From positions 1 to 15,965 of the forward strand of contig NZ_DHYG01000042.1 of assembly GCF_002414005.1 (NCBI RefSeq): a stretch of 15,965 nt of DNA, in the 5' to 3' direction. The translations under genes were made by a program, and so were the position numbers. Source of the DNA: Psychrobacter sp. UBA5136 (GTDB lineage Bacteria > Pseudomonadota > Gammaproteobacteria > Pseudomonadales > Moraxellaceae). Positions 1 through 7,312 of this stretch are shown piece after piece. Under the pieces are notes generated by a model. It saw nothing but the letters and a program-made list of their open reading frames with translations. It was not told where the DNA came from and made no database searches. Position 1 is the first letter of the stretch. Each line of letters starts with the position of its first letter.

Positions 1-1
1 T

Positions 2-985
2 AGAGCTAAAAACTATATACTTTCAAATAAACTGACTGATTTTAGAGATAAAAATAAAAGAATAGTCTTAACTATAGATAATACTAATATAAATAATATT
101 TATCTAATTAATACTACTTTAGAACCCTTAAATCACCTTTCAAGTGACCTAAGTTCTCTTCAAGAGTTTGGGTTTATTCAGAATGATGAATGGATTTGGT
201 CAATATACTTGAACGATTTAAGAATCATTTCTGAGATCATTGACTCACCTAGTGAGTTTTTACTATATTTAGATAGACGAATTAAATATAACGACTTCCC
301 TCAAATAAAGATGGCAGAAGAGTTAGATATCTTTGGCTACTTCCTAAAAAAAGGGCTGTATTTTGAAGATATTAATTTTCCTAGTGAAAACTTCATGCTT
401 TCAATTGATAGCTCTTACTCAAAAAACATTGATTTATACTATTACTGGAAAGAGGGAACTTTGAAAGAAGAACAAGTCAAACCTGCTTTTTATGATGAAT
501 GTAAAGATAACATAAAATTTTTAGTAAAAGAAATTGAAAGTATCAACAAATCTGGTTTTACTGAGTTAACCAAGTTTTTACTAGGCTTAAACTGTGATAC
601 TCAAAGCTTTATAAAGAAACAGATAAGTTTGATCAGAAAAGCTCAGAGAACAGACTTTCATACTTATATCGAAGAAGAGAATATTGGTGTGATGTTCATC
701 GCTAAGCGACTATATGATTATGATAAACTTAAGAAACAATGCCAGCTGTATGCTTACGAAAGAAACATCAATAACTGGTTTTTAGTTATTATAGATGATA
801 ACAGTATAGGCTTTGAAGGTTTCTCTTATAGTAATTCTCATAGTGAGTATTTAGCTGAAGAAGTTAAACGCTTACAACAACTCAGGTTAGAACAGCATTC
901 ACAAATTAATAAGAAAATTGGTAGAAATGAGACTTGTCCCTGTGGCACTGGTAAAAAATATAAAAAATGCTGTTTGAATAAGTAA
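2..985 (+). CDS. SEC-C zinc-motif protein, 5'-truncated by the window edge
   Basis: The reading frame is open from base 2 to the TAA at 983-985 with no stop, so this is the C-terminal 327 codons of a longer protein. The TTG at 209 would only be an internal start. The C-terminus carries a complete SEC-C motif (GRNETCPCGTGKKYKKCC, last 22 residues), the Cys-x-Cys...Cys-Cys zinc knuckle first known from the SecA tail and found on many unrelated proteins. The rest is acidic/aromatic-rich and soluble, with no membrane segment. A stretch reading LRIISEIIDSPSEFLLYLDRR and then ELDIFGYFLKKGLYF recalls uncharacterised SEC-C proteins whose missing N-terminus is, from memory, often nuclease-like; I cannot confirm this. 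Base composition is far more AT-rich than purL next door, which suggests horizontal acquisition. The motif call is firm; the function is unknown. Confidence 0.8.
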   Translation, partial: RAKNYILSNKLTDFRDKNKRIVLTIDNTNINNIYLINTTLEPLNHLSSDLSSLQEFGFIQNDEWIWSIYLNDLRIISEIIDSPSEFLLYLDRRIKYNDFPQIKMAEELDIFGYFLKKGLYFEDINFPSENFMLSIDSSYSKNIDLYYYWKEGTLKEEQVKPAFYDECKDNIKFLVKEIESINKSGFTELTKFLLGLNCDTQSFIKKQISLIRKAQRTDFHTYIEEENIGVMFIAKRLYDYDKLKKQCQLYAYERNINNWFLVIIDDNSIGFEGFSYSNSHSEYLAEEVKRLQQLRLEQHSQINKKIGRNETCPCGTGKKYKKCCLNK

Positions 986-1076
986 AGGTAACTGAATCAT
1001 AAATTTTCTAGCCGTTTAGACATTATTTTGCCCAATAATAACCCTGAATATTTGAGGCTGAACACGCAAAATAGTA

Positions 1077-1100
1077 TTTACAGATTTTTTAATCTGTAAA
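1077..1100. terminator. Perfect 10-bp hairpin downstream of the SEC-C gene
   Basis: TTTACAGATT and AATCTGTAAA form a perfect 10-bp stem around a TTTT loop, 92 bp after the SEC-C stop codon. It is AT-rich and not followed by a clear T-run, so it is a weak intrinsic terminator at best. It could also be an operator-like palindrome. It overlaps the 3' end of the minus-strand remnant ORF. Confidence 0.4.
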
Positions 1101-1224
1101 TTTGAACCACAATAGATATCCATAAGAACACAATGTCACCGCCTCGCCCAGACTGGTAGATACAAGCGGAAGGCGGGATTAGCTCCCCTAAAAAACCGTT
1201 AGGTGTCGCAAGCTCCACGCCAAC
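1078..1224 (-). pseudogene. Short ORF remnant, possibly from a phage/satellite Ash/Icd-like gene
   Basis: On the minus strand the frame is open for 48 codons between an in-frame TAG (1225-1227) and the TAA at 1078-1080. It encodes VGVELATPNGFLGELIPPS, then ACIYQSGRGGDIVFLW, then ISIVVQIYRLKNL. The only start in the frame is a GTG at 1218 without a good ribosome site. The ATPN-x-FLG...YQSG-x-GGD flavour reminds me of short fragments annotated as Ash or Icd-like (P4-type satellite) proteins in related bacteria. That resemblance is from memory and uncertain. The GC-rich, codon-like composition inside an AT-rich spacer supports a decayed coding sequence over random sequence. It may alternatively be a structured intergenic repeat. 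Confidence 0.3.
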
Positions 1225-1286
1225 CTACTCCACATCACTTTATATCAAAGCTAAGTCAATATTTAAAACACTCAAACCCCAAAAAC

Positions 1287-1317
1287 AAAAAAGGTGAGCT
1301 TTGCGCCCACCTTTTTT
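1287..1317 (-). terminator. purL intrinsic terminator
   Basis: AAAAAAGGTG and CACCTTTTTT make a 10-bp stem with an 11-nt loop. Read on the minus strand, the stem is followed by G and then five Us (complement of 1281-1285), which suits purL termination 41 bp after its stop. The T-run at 1312-1318 means it could also stop plus-strand transcription coming from the SEC-C gene. Confidence 0.85.
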
Positions 1318-1357
1318 TATGTTTAAAACAGTGATTTAAAACAGCTTAACCTATATC

Positions 1358-4300
1358 TTAACGCAACCAGGCTCGGGCGTTACGGAACATCCGCATCCAC
1401 GCGCCGTCCTCATCCCACGCTTTTGGTTTCCAGCTGTGATTGTAAGCACGTAGCGTACGCTCCGGATGCGGCATCATGATGGTGACGCGACCGTCGGTGC
1501 TACACAGACCCGTGACACCGCCGAGCGAGCCATTTGGATTGAGCGGATAGGTCTCGGTTGGATGACCGTGGCTATCGACATAACGCATGGCGAGCTGACC
1601 GTGCCGCGCCATACCGTCGATCTCGGTGTTATCCAGCGTGGCATAGCCTTCACCGTGCGCCACAGCGATTGGCAAGATACTGTCTTGCATACCTTTAAAC
1701 AAAATAGATTTGGTACGCTCGACTTTGACGTTGACCGTACGCGCTTCAAAGCGGGCCGATTTATTGGCGATAAAGCGTGGGAAGTTTTCTGCGCCTGGGA
1801 TCAGGTCTTTGAGCTGCGCCATCATCTGACAACCATTACAAACGCCTAAGCTAAAGGTATTTGGACGGGCAAAGAAGCGCACAAACTGCATACGCAGCTC
1901 GTCATGGAACAAGATAGAGTTCGCCCAGCCAGAGCCTGCGCCGAGTACGTCACCGTAACTAAAGCCACCACAAGCGACCAAACCGTCAAAGTCACGTAGA
2001 TTGATACGGCCGCTAAGCAAATCACTCATATGTACGTCGACAGCTTCAAAGCCAGCTTGAGTAAAGCCTGCTGCCATTTCTGTTTGACCGTTGACGCCTT
2101 GCTCACGCAGGATAGCAACTCTTGGCTTGCTGTTATCAGAATCAGCGCGGCTGTTTAAGTATGGTTCTTCAACTTTTTGATTAAGATCAAAGTTTGGCGC
2201 AGCGATAAGCCCTTGATGGCTGGCATCGCTAATTAAGTCATATTCTTGCTGTACGCACGCTGGATTATCACGGCGGCGTGCGATTTGATAGCTGACCTGA
2301 CTCCACTCTTGCTGTAGCTCAGAACGGCTAAAGCGTAAGGTGTCATCGCCCATATGTAGCGGCGTTTGAATAATAAGGCTGTCTTCCTCGGTACTTTGAC
2401 CGACGAGACTTAGCATATCACTGACGTTAAATTCTTCTGCCAACTGCATAAGAGCAGCGACGTTTTCTGGTAATACTTGAATGACCGCACCCAGCTCTTC
2501 GCTAAATAATTGACCTAGTAGATTTTTATCGTCCAATGATAGCTTGATGCCTTGACGGCTGGTAAATTGCATCTCGGCAATCGTCGCAAGCAGTCCACCA
2601 TCACCGATATCGTGATAGGCGCTAATGACGCCTTGCGCGTTACCCGCTTGGATGAAGTTAAAGAAATCGATTAAATCGCTTGGCTTATCAAGGTCAGGAC
2701 ATTCATTGCCCAATTGGCTTGCCGTTTGCGCGAGGATTGAACCGCCAAGGCGCAATTTGCCTTTTGATAAGTCGATCCGATAAAACGCGCTGTCACCGTT
2801 AATGAGTTCAGGCGTTAAGGTTTTTGCCACGTCTGTCACAGGTGCAAATGCAGTAATTACTAAGCTCATAGGTGAAACGACAGATTTATCTTGGCTTTGA
2901 TTATTAGCGTCTTTATCACTCCAGTTAGCACGCATCGATAGCGAGTCTTTACCGACTGGAATGGCGATACCTAATGCTGGACATAGCTCTTCGCCGACGG
3001 TATGTACCGCGTCAAAAAGCGCAGCATCCTCATTATCATCGCCGCACGCTGCCATCCAGTTTGCTGACATGGTGATATCTGATAACTGATTAATACGGGC
3101 ACCAGCAATATTGGTGATTGCTTCACCGACTGCTAAGCGTGCCGAGGCTTTTGGACTAATCAGCGCCACAGGCGTACGTTCACCAACGCTCATCGCCTCA
3201 CCAATCATTGGTTGACCATCAAGCGCTAGTAAGCCAGAAGCTGTGACGGCGCAATCGGCAACCGGCACTTGATAGCGACCAACATATTGATCGCGGACAA
3301 CCATACCCGTGATCGAGCGGTCGCCAATGCTAATCAAGAAAGACTTGCTCGCAACCGTTGGATGACGTAGCACATCTTTGATAGATTCAGTTAGGTTAAA
3401 GTCATTAAGCTCAAGCGGCGGCAATTCATTGTCTTGACGGCTAAAGCTGCGCTGCATCTGCGGCGTACCGCCAAGCAAGACTTGCATCGGCATATCGACT
3501 GGCTGCTCATCAAGCAGCTCATCGTCAACGATAAGCTGACGTACTTCCGTCGCTACGCCTAAGATGGCATACGGGCAACGCTCACGGGCACAAATCGCAT
3601 CAAACTGCTCTCTGCTTTCAGGACGAATCGCTAACACATAACGCTCTTGCGCTTCATTTGACCAAATAGCCATCGGCGACATGCCTATTTCTAGCGACGG
3701 GATTTTACGCAAGTTCAGATGCGCACCCATATCATGATCGTCGACCAACTCAGGCATGGCATTTGATAGACCGCCTGCACCGACGTCATGAATAGAGACG
3801 ATGGGGTTACCGTCTTTACTGGCATTACTGACATCAGCATCATTACCAGACTGTCCATTTCCAGCCAAGGCCCAGCAGCGATCGATAACTTCTTGACAAC
3901 GGCGCTCCATCTCGGCGTTATCACGCTGCACCGAAGCAAAATCCAAGCCCGCGTCAAGCTCACCGCTATCGACAGACGATGCTGCGCCGCCGCCCAAACC
4001 GATTTGCATCGCAGGGCCGCCAAGGACGATTAATAAGTCACCTTCGCGAATGGCATTTTTTTCAATCAAATTACGTTTGATATTACCGTAACCACCCGCC
4101 AGCATGATTGGCTTATGATAGCCGCGCATTTGGCTGCCATCTTTGGCCGCTGAGGTATCAAGCTGAAAACTACGGAAATAACCGCAGAGGTTTGGACGCC
4201 CAAATTCGTTGGAGAAGTTAGCTGAGCCGAGTGGTGCTTCGGTCATAATCTCAAGACTGGTCGCCATACGCTCCGGCGTACCATAATCCTTTGTGCTGAC

Positions 4301-5398
4301 TTGACCTGATTGCTCCCATTTTTCCGCAAGCTCTGGAATATGCAGATGCGATACGTGAAAACCCGTCAGACCGGCTTTTGGCTTGCCGCCGCGGCCCGTT
4401 GCGCCTTCATCACGAATCTCACCGCCTGCGCCCGTTGCTGCACCGGCATAAGGGGCAATCGCCGTTGGATGGTTATGGGTTTCGACCTTCATTAAGATGT
4501 CGATTTCTTCTTGATAAAAATCGTAAGGATGGGCAGAATTGGCGTCCATCGCATCAGTCGGCACTGGGTAATAACGCAGCCCCTCTGCTCCTGCCATCAC
4601 CGCCGCGTTGTCCTTATAAGCGGACAAGATACCGTGTGGGTTGGCTTTATAAGTATTCTTAATCATTTGGAACAGTGATTTTGGCTGCACTTCGCCATCA
4701 ATCGTCCACTCGGCATTAAAAATCTTATGGCGGCAATGCTCAGAGTTCGCTTGCGCAAACATCATCAGCTCAACGTCAGTTGGATTACGCTTAAGCTCAT
4801 TGACATAAGCATTCATGAGGTAGTCGATATCTTCGCTCGACAAAGCAAAACCAAATTCTTTATTGGCGGCTTCTAGTGCTGATTGCCCTTGGCCGATGAC
4901 GTCAATGCGATTGAGCGCGGCCGGCTGTTCATCGTCAAACAGTTTATTCACTTCGTTTAAATCATAAACCAGGCTTTGGGTCATGCGGTCAAACAATAAT
5001 TGCTCGGCGCTAGCAGGCAGTTTTCCACTAACTTTGCCGTCTGCTTTTCCATCAATCGTTAGGGTGTAAACGATGACGCGCTCGACGCGTTTAATCTCAA
5101 TTTCACAGTTGTTAAAGATATCGGTCGCTTTACTGGCCCACGGCGAAATCGTCCCAAAACGCGGACCGACGATCACTTGTATTTGATTATCCTCTGGAGC
5201 GGCAAGTTGAATATCGGCATGCACCCCAAACAAGTCCAGCGCTTTTTTCTGCTCAGCACCTACGAGGTCTCGCGATAGCACATAAACTTGCTGAGTATGA
5301 ATCTGGCTGACATTTAGCTCGGTTTTTTGCTGAAACTGACTGATGAGTTGCTGCGTCTGAAAATCGGTAAGAAACGGTTGTCCGGCGATGGTCATCAT
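1358..5398 (-). CDS. purL: Phosphoribosylformylglycinamidine synthase (large, single-chain PurL)
   Basis: This enzyme converts FGAR, glutamine and ATP to FGAM, the fourth step of de novo purine synthesis, in the cytoplasm. The chain is the large gammaproteobacterial form, about 1,346 aa from the start chosen here. In order it has an N-terminal domain, the linker with MFAQANSEHCRHKIFNAEW, the synthetase half with KVETHNHPTAIAPYAGAATG and GEIRDEGATGRGGKPKAG, a second AIRS-like half (DIGDGGLLATIAEMQF), and a C-terminal glutamine amidotransferase. The amidotransferase triad is visible as Cys1187 in LGVCNGCQMM and His1311/Glu1313 in PHPERTLR. The longest ORF starts at 5512, but its first 38 residues look unlike PurL and a TATAAT -10 lies inside them. 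MMTIAGQPFLTDF, beginning at 5398 (or the next ATG at 5395), matches the usual PurL N-terminus. No strong Shine-Dalgarno precedes either ATG. The terminator follows at 1287-1317. Confidence 0.97.
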   Translation of the reverse strand: MMTIAGQPFLTDFQTQQLISQFQQKTELNVSQIHTQQVYVLSRDLVGAEQKKALDLFGVHADIQLAAPEDNQIQVIVGPRFGTISPWASKATDIFNNCEIEIKRVERVIVYTLTIDGKADGKVSGKLPASAEQLLFDRMTQSLVYDLNEVNKLFDDEQPAALNRIDVIGQGQSALEAANKEFGFALSSEDIDYLMNAYVNELKRNPTDVELMMFAQANSEHCRHKIFNAEWTIDGEVQPKSLFQMIKNTYKANPHGILSAYKDNAAVMAGAEGLRYYPVPTDAMDANSAHPYDFYQEEIDILMKVETHNHPTAIAPYAGAATGAGGEIRDEGATGRGGKPKAGLTGFHVSHLHIPELAEKWEQSGQVSTKDYGTPERMATSLEIMTEAPLGSANFSNEFGRPNLCGYFRSFQLDTSAAKDGSQMRGYHKPIMLAGGYGNIKRNLIEKNAIREGDLLIVLGGPAMQIGLGGGAASSVDSGELDAGLDFASVQRDNAEMERRCQEVIDRCWALAGNGQSGNDADVSNASKDGNPIVSIHDVGAGGLSNAMPELVDDHDMGAHLNLRKIPSLEIGMSPMAIWSNEAQERYVLAIRPESREQFDAICARERCPYAILGVATEVRQLIVDDELLDEQPVDMPMQVLLGGTPQMQRSFSRQDNELPPLELNDFNLTESIKDVLRHPTVASKSFLISIGDRSITGMVVRDQYVGRYQVPVADCAVTASGLLALDGQPMIGEAMSVGERTPVALISPKASARLAVGEAITNIAGARINQLSDITMSANWMAACGDDNEDAALFDAVHTVGEELCPALGIAIPVGKDSLSMRANWSDKDANNQSQDKSVVSPMSLVITAFAPVTDVAKTLTPELINGDSAFYRIDLSKGKLRLGGSILAQTASQLGNECPDLDKPSDLIDFFNFIQAGNAQGVISAYHDIGDGGLLATIAEMQFTSRQGIKLSLDDKNLLGQLFSEELGAVIQVLPENVAALMQLAEEFNVSDMLSLVGQSTEEDSLIIQTPLHMGDDTLRFSRSELQQEWSQVSYQIARRRDNPACVQQEYDLISDASHQGLIAAPNFDLNQKVEEPYLNSRADSDNSKPRVAILREQGVNGQTEMAAGFTQAGFEAVDVHMSDLLSGRINLRDFDGLVACGGFSYGDVLGAGSGWANSILFHDELRMQFVRFFARPNTFSLGVCNGCQMMAQLKDLIPGAENFPRFIANKSARFEARTVNVKVERTKSILFKGMQDSILPIAVAHGEGYATLDNTEIDGMARHGQLAMRYVDSHGHPTETYPLNPNGSLGGVTGLCSTDGRVTIMMPHPERTLRAYNHSWKPKAWDEDGAWMRMFRNARAWLR

Positions 5399-5455
5399 AA
5401 AGGCATAATCCGTAAGATCAAGGCATCTCTGCCATGCTAGGTAAATGGTCTGTGT

Positions 5456-5461
5456 ATTATA
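5456..5461 (-). promoter_or_regulatory. Candidate purL -10 element
   Basis: The minus strand reads TATAAT here, a perfect -10 hexamer. Transcription would start near 5449, giving a leader of about 50 nt to the ATG at 5398. No good -35 is seen; CTGCTT is the nearest at 17-bp spacing. Its place inside the longest purL ORF argues that the ATG at 5512 is not the real start. Confidence 0.5.
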
Positions 5462-5584
5462 ACAAGAAGCCCTGTAATAAGCAGGACAAAACCAAGATAA
5501 AAAGTTTTGCAAAACAGAAATATCGCGCGCGTGGCGTCACAATTTTTACCTAATTCTTGTAAACCTTACAAACACTCACATCGT

Positions 5585-5620
5585 ATTACTGGCAACCTAT
5601 ATAAATAGAGCACCAGTAAT
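5585..5620. repeat. Inverted repeat ATTACTGG/CCAGTAAT upstream of purL
   Basis: Two perfect 8-bp arms (5585-5592 and 5613-5620) are separated by 20 bp of AT-rich sequence. The spacing of about 28 bp centre to centre and the location in a divergent intergenic region would suit a regulator site or a hairpin. No protein can be named. Confidence 0.35.
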
Positions 5621-5650
5621 CGCTATTCTAGATGGCAGTTGCGATGAGTG

Positions 5651-5723
5651 CAGCGCCTAATAAATCACCATAACCAATAAAAATTATTATAAATAACGAA
5701 TAAAATTATTATAAACGGCGCTG
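5651..5723. repeat. Phased 14-bp direct repeat framed by a 7-bp inverted repeat
   Basis: AAAATTATTATAAA occurs identically at 5680-5693 and 5702-5715, 22 bp apart, which is two helical turns. The pair is framed by CAGCGCC (5651-5657) and GGCGCTG (5717-5723). It sits just upstream of the promoter candidate at 5726-5755, where an UP element or activator site would lie. Confidence 0.45.
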
Positions 5724-5725
5724 AC

Positions 5726-5755
5726 TTATCAAAACTAAGCTTTAATCAATACAAT
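5726..5755 (+). promoter_or_regulatory. Candidate promoter of the first PNPOx-fold gene
   Basis: TTATCA (5726-5731), an 18-bp spacer and TACAAT (5750-5755) resemble a sigma-70 promoter. The leader to the ATG at 5831 would be about 70 nt. The AT-rich direct repeat lies immediately upstream. Confidence 0.4.
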
Positions 5756-5830
5756 AATTTAATCATTCACCATTCAAGCAACTAAAACCACGGAAAAAAC
5801 CATCCCCAATAATGAAAAAGGATAACCACA

Positions 5831-6325
5831 ATGAGTAATCAAGAGCATATCGATAAAATTCAAGAACTCATCAAAGACGTAAAGTTTGCCATGATGAGCA
5901 CCACCAATAAAAAAGGTGATATTCATGCGTGGCCGATGACCACCAATAAAGCAGATATTGGCGCTAAAGAAATTTGGTTCATCGGTGATAAAAACTCAGA
6001 TGTTGTAAAAGACATCGAAAACGATTCAAGAATTGGCTTGACCTACGCCACACAAGATGAGAAAAACTATGTTTCTATCAGTGGTGATGCTGAATTATCA
6101 ACCGATAAAGACAAATTAGATGAGCTATGGTCACCTACTTATAATGCATTTTTTGCCAATGGCAAAGAAGATGAGAGCGTACAATTGATTAAAGTTGTGC
6201 CGCATGGCGTTGAATGCTGGCTTAGCGGTAGCTCGGTTGTGAATGTGTTTAGAATGGCGACGGCAGCCGTACAAGAAGGGAAAACTGTCGAAGATTTGGG
6301 TGAAACTTTCTCAGTGTCTTTATAA
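5831..6325 (+). CDS. Pyridoxamine 5'-phosphate oxidase-fold protein, general stress protein 26 type (paralogue 1)
   Basis: The 164-aa soluble protein belongs to the split-barrel flavin-binding family of COG3871 (general stress protein 26, Pyrid_ox_like). The motifs seen are an N-terminal helix, the barrel with MMSTTNKKGDIHAWPMTT (residues 21-38) and EIWFIGDKNSDVVKDI, then YVSISGDAEL (about 80-89), KLDELWSPTYNAFF and VQLIKVVPHGVECW. Members bind FMN or FAD; physiological substrates are mostly unknown, and true PNP oxidase (PdxH) activity is not expected. The ATG at 5831 is preceded by AAGGA at 8-nt spacing. A terminator follows at 6408-6440, so the gene is probably monocistronic. A second copy, about 50% identical by hand alignment and of equal length, lies 369 bp downstream. 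A role in stress tolerance is inferred from the family name only. Confidence 0.88.
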   Translation: MSNQEHIDKIQELIKDVKFAMMSTTNKKGDIHAWPMTTNKADIGAKEIWFIGDKNSDVVKDIENDSRIGLTYATQDEKNYVSISGDAELSTDKDKLDELWSPTYNAFFANGKEDESVQLIKVVPHGVECWLSGSSVVNVFRMATAAVQEGKTVEDLGETFSVSL

Positions 6326-6407
6326 CTCCCAGTTTTTTTAGTACTTAGCTTATAGCATTTAGCATTTTTTACCATAAGAACCATAAAGCAAAATGTTAAG
6401 CTTTAAT

Positions 6408-6440
6408 CGTCAGTAAGGATTTACTTACTGGCGTTTTTTT
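6408..6440 (+). terminator. Terminator of PNPOx paralogue 1
   Basis: CGTCAGTAAG and CTTACTGGCG form a 10-bp stem with one G-T wobble around a 6-nt loop, followed by seven Ts (6434-6440). It lies 82 bp after the stop codon. Confidence 0.88.
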
Positions 6441-6604
6441 ATACTTAAAACCTGTCGATTCACTCATAATTTCGCTTAATTCTGCCAACTATTAAAGCTT
6501 ACAAACCTTCACAGCCCATTACAGACCAGCTATATCGTTTTATTCAGCAACTTTATTATATTGATAATGCGTTCTAAATTTAATGAGGCTCTCGCTAAGT
6601 TTTT

Positions 6605-6632
6605 TTAACAACTCATTATCTTATGCTATAAC
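6605..6632 (+). promoter_or_regulatory. Candidate promoter of PNPOx paralogue 2
   Basis: TTAACA (6605-6610), a 16-bp spacer and TATAAC (6627-6632), preceded by an extended -10 TG (6624-6625), form a good sigma-70-like promoter. The leader to the ATG at 6695 is about 55 nt. This implies the second copy is transcribed independently of the first. Confidence 0.6.
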
Positions 6633-6694
6633 GCCCTGACCGCTTCTAAGCTGAAAATTTAAACTTAACCTATCAATAGTAAAGGACAACTATC

Positions 6695-7189
6695 ATGAGT
6701 AAACAAGAGCAAATGGACACTATCCAAGCGATGGTAAAAGACATCAAATACACCATGATGACCACGCGCAACGGCGAAAATCATCTGCATTCTTGCCCGA
6801 TGAATACCACCGAAACCAGTATAGGGGCCAAAGAGATTTGGTTTATTGGTCATACGCCTTCTGAGACTGTCGATAATATTAAGCAAAATGCAGAAGTAAA
6901 TTTGGCCTACGTGACGCAAGACGCTGATAAGTATTTATCTATTTCTGGTACTGCTGAATTGGTCGAAGATACAGAAAAACTCGACGAGCTATGGACGGTC
7001 ATGTATAACGCCTATTTTGAACAAGGCAAAGAAGATCCAAGGGTACAGCTGATTAAAGTGGTGCCGCATGGTGCGGAATACTGGGCCAATGGTAACGCCA
7101 TTGCCAGCGCTGTCAAAATGACGGCGGCGGCTGTCACCGAAACTGCAATTGATAAAAGTTTAGGGGAAAACTTCTCTATTGAGCTGTGA
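6695..7189 (+). CDS. Pyridoxamine 5'-phosphate oxidase-fold protein, general stress protein 26 type (paralogue 2)
   Basis: This is a 164-aa paralogue of the gene at 5831, aligning end to end without gaps at roughly 83 identical residues of 164 counted by hand. Shared blocks are IGAKEIWFIG (residues 43-52), SISG-x-AEL, KLDELW and VQLIKVVPHG; divergence is greatest at residues 25-34 and in the C-terminal 35 residues. The first copy has HAWPM where this one has HSCPM at residues 32-36, on the putative flavin-side strand, so ligand or substrate preference could differ. The ATG is preceded by AAAGGA at 8-nt spacing. It has its own promoter candidate and a terminator at 7231-7265 shared with convergent pgsA. 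Function within the family is not known; an FMN/FAD-binding stress protein is the best guess. Confidence 0.88.
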   Translation: MSKQEQMDTIQAMVKDIKYTMMTTRNGENHLHSCPMNTTETSIGAKEIWFIGHTPSETVDNIKQNAEVNLAYVTQDADKYLSISGTAELVEDTEKLDELWTVMYNAYFEQGKEDPRVQLIKVVPHGAEYWANGNAIASAVKMTAAAVTETAIDKSLGENFSIEL

Positions 7190-7230
7190 TGGTTTAATGA
7201 TGCAGTACAATTAAAATCAGTAGAACTAAA

Positions 7231-7265
7231 AAAAACGCCAGACATTTATTATGACTGGCGTTTTT
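7231..7265. terminator. Bidirectional terminator between PNPOx paralogue 2 and pgsA
   Basis: AAAAACGCCAG and CTGGCGTTTTT make a perfect 11-bp stem with a 13-nt loop. Ts follow on the plus strand, and eight As at 7228-7235 give a U-run on the minus strand, so it serves both convergent genes. Confidence 0.9.
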
Positions 7266-7312
7266 ATAATTAAACCTATAAATCTTTTTTTCTAATTGCT
7301 TTGCGCTAAAGG

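Larger units (their letters stand above)
986..1357. other. 372-bp spacer between the SEC-C gene and purL
   Basis: This stretch holds a perfect hairpin (1077-1100), a minus-strand ORF remnant (1078-1224) and the purL terminator (1287-1317). Bases 1135-1235 are visibly more GC-rich than the AT-rich gene to the left. No tRNA or other recognised RNA was seen. Confidence 0.6.
5399..5830. other. 432-bp divergent spacer between purL and the first PNPOx-fold gene
   Basis: It contains the purL -10 candidate, an 8-bp inverted repeat (5585-5592/5613-5620), a direct repeat of 14 bp (5680-5693 and 5702-5715) within 7-bp inverted arms, and a plus-strand promoter candidate at 5726-5755. No further gene is seen. 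Confidence 0.6.
6326..6694. other. 369-bp spacer between the two PNPOx paralogues
   Basis: It holds the terminator of the first copy (6408-6440) and a promoter candidate for the second (6605-6632). Between them (about 6441-6600) the AT-rich sequence shows no ORF or structure I can support. Confidence 0.6.

Noticed and set aside
209..985. TTG at 209 as the start of the SEC-C gene
   Set aside because: The same frame is open without a stop back to base 2 and reads as protein-like sequence, so the true start lies outside the window.
1466..4662. Several open frames of 60-130 codons on both strands inside purL
   Set aside because: They are frame shadows of a well-conserved gene, with no ribosome sites or family features.
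6139..7245. Minus-strand open frames across the two PNPOx-fold genes
   Set aside because: They lie antisense to clearly conserved genes and have no independent support.
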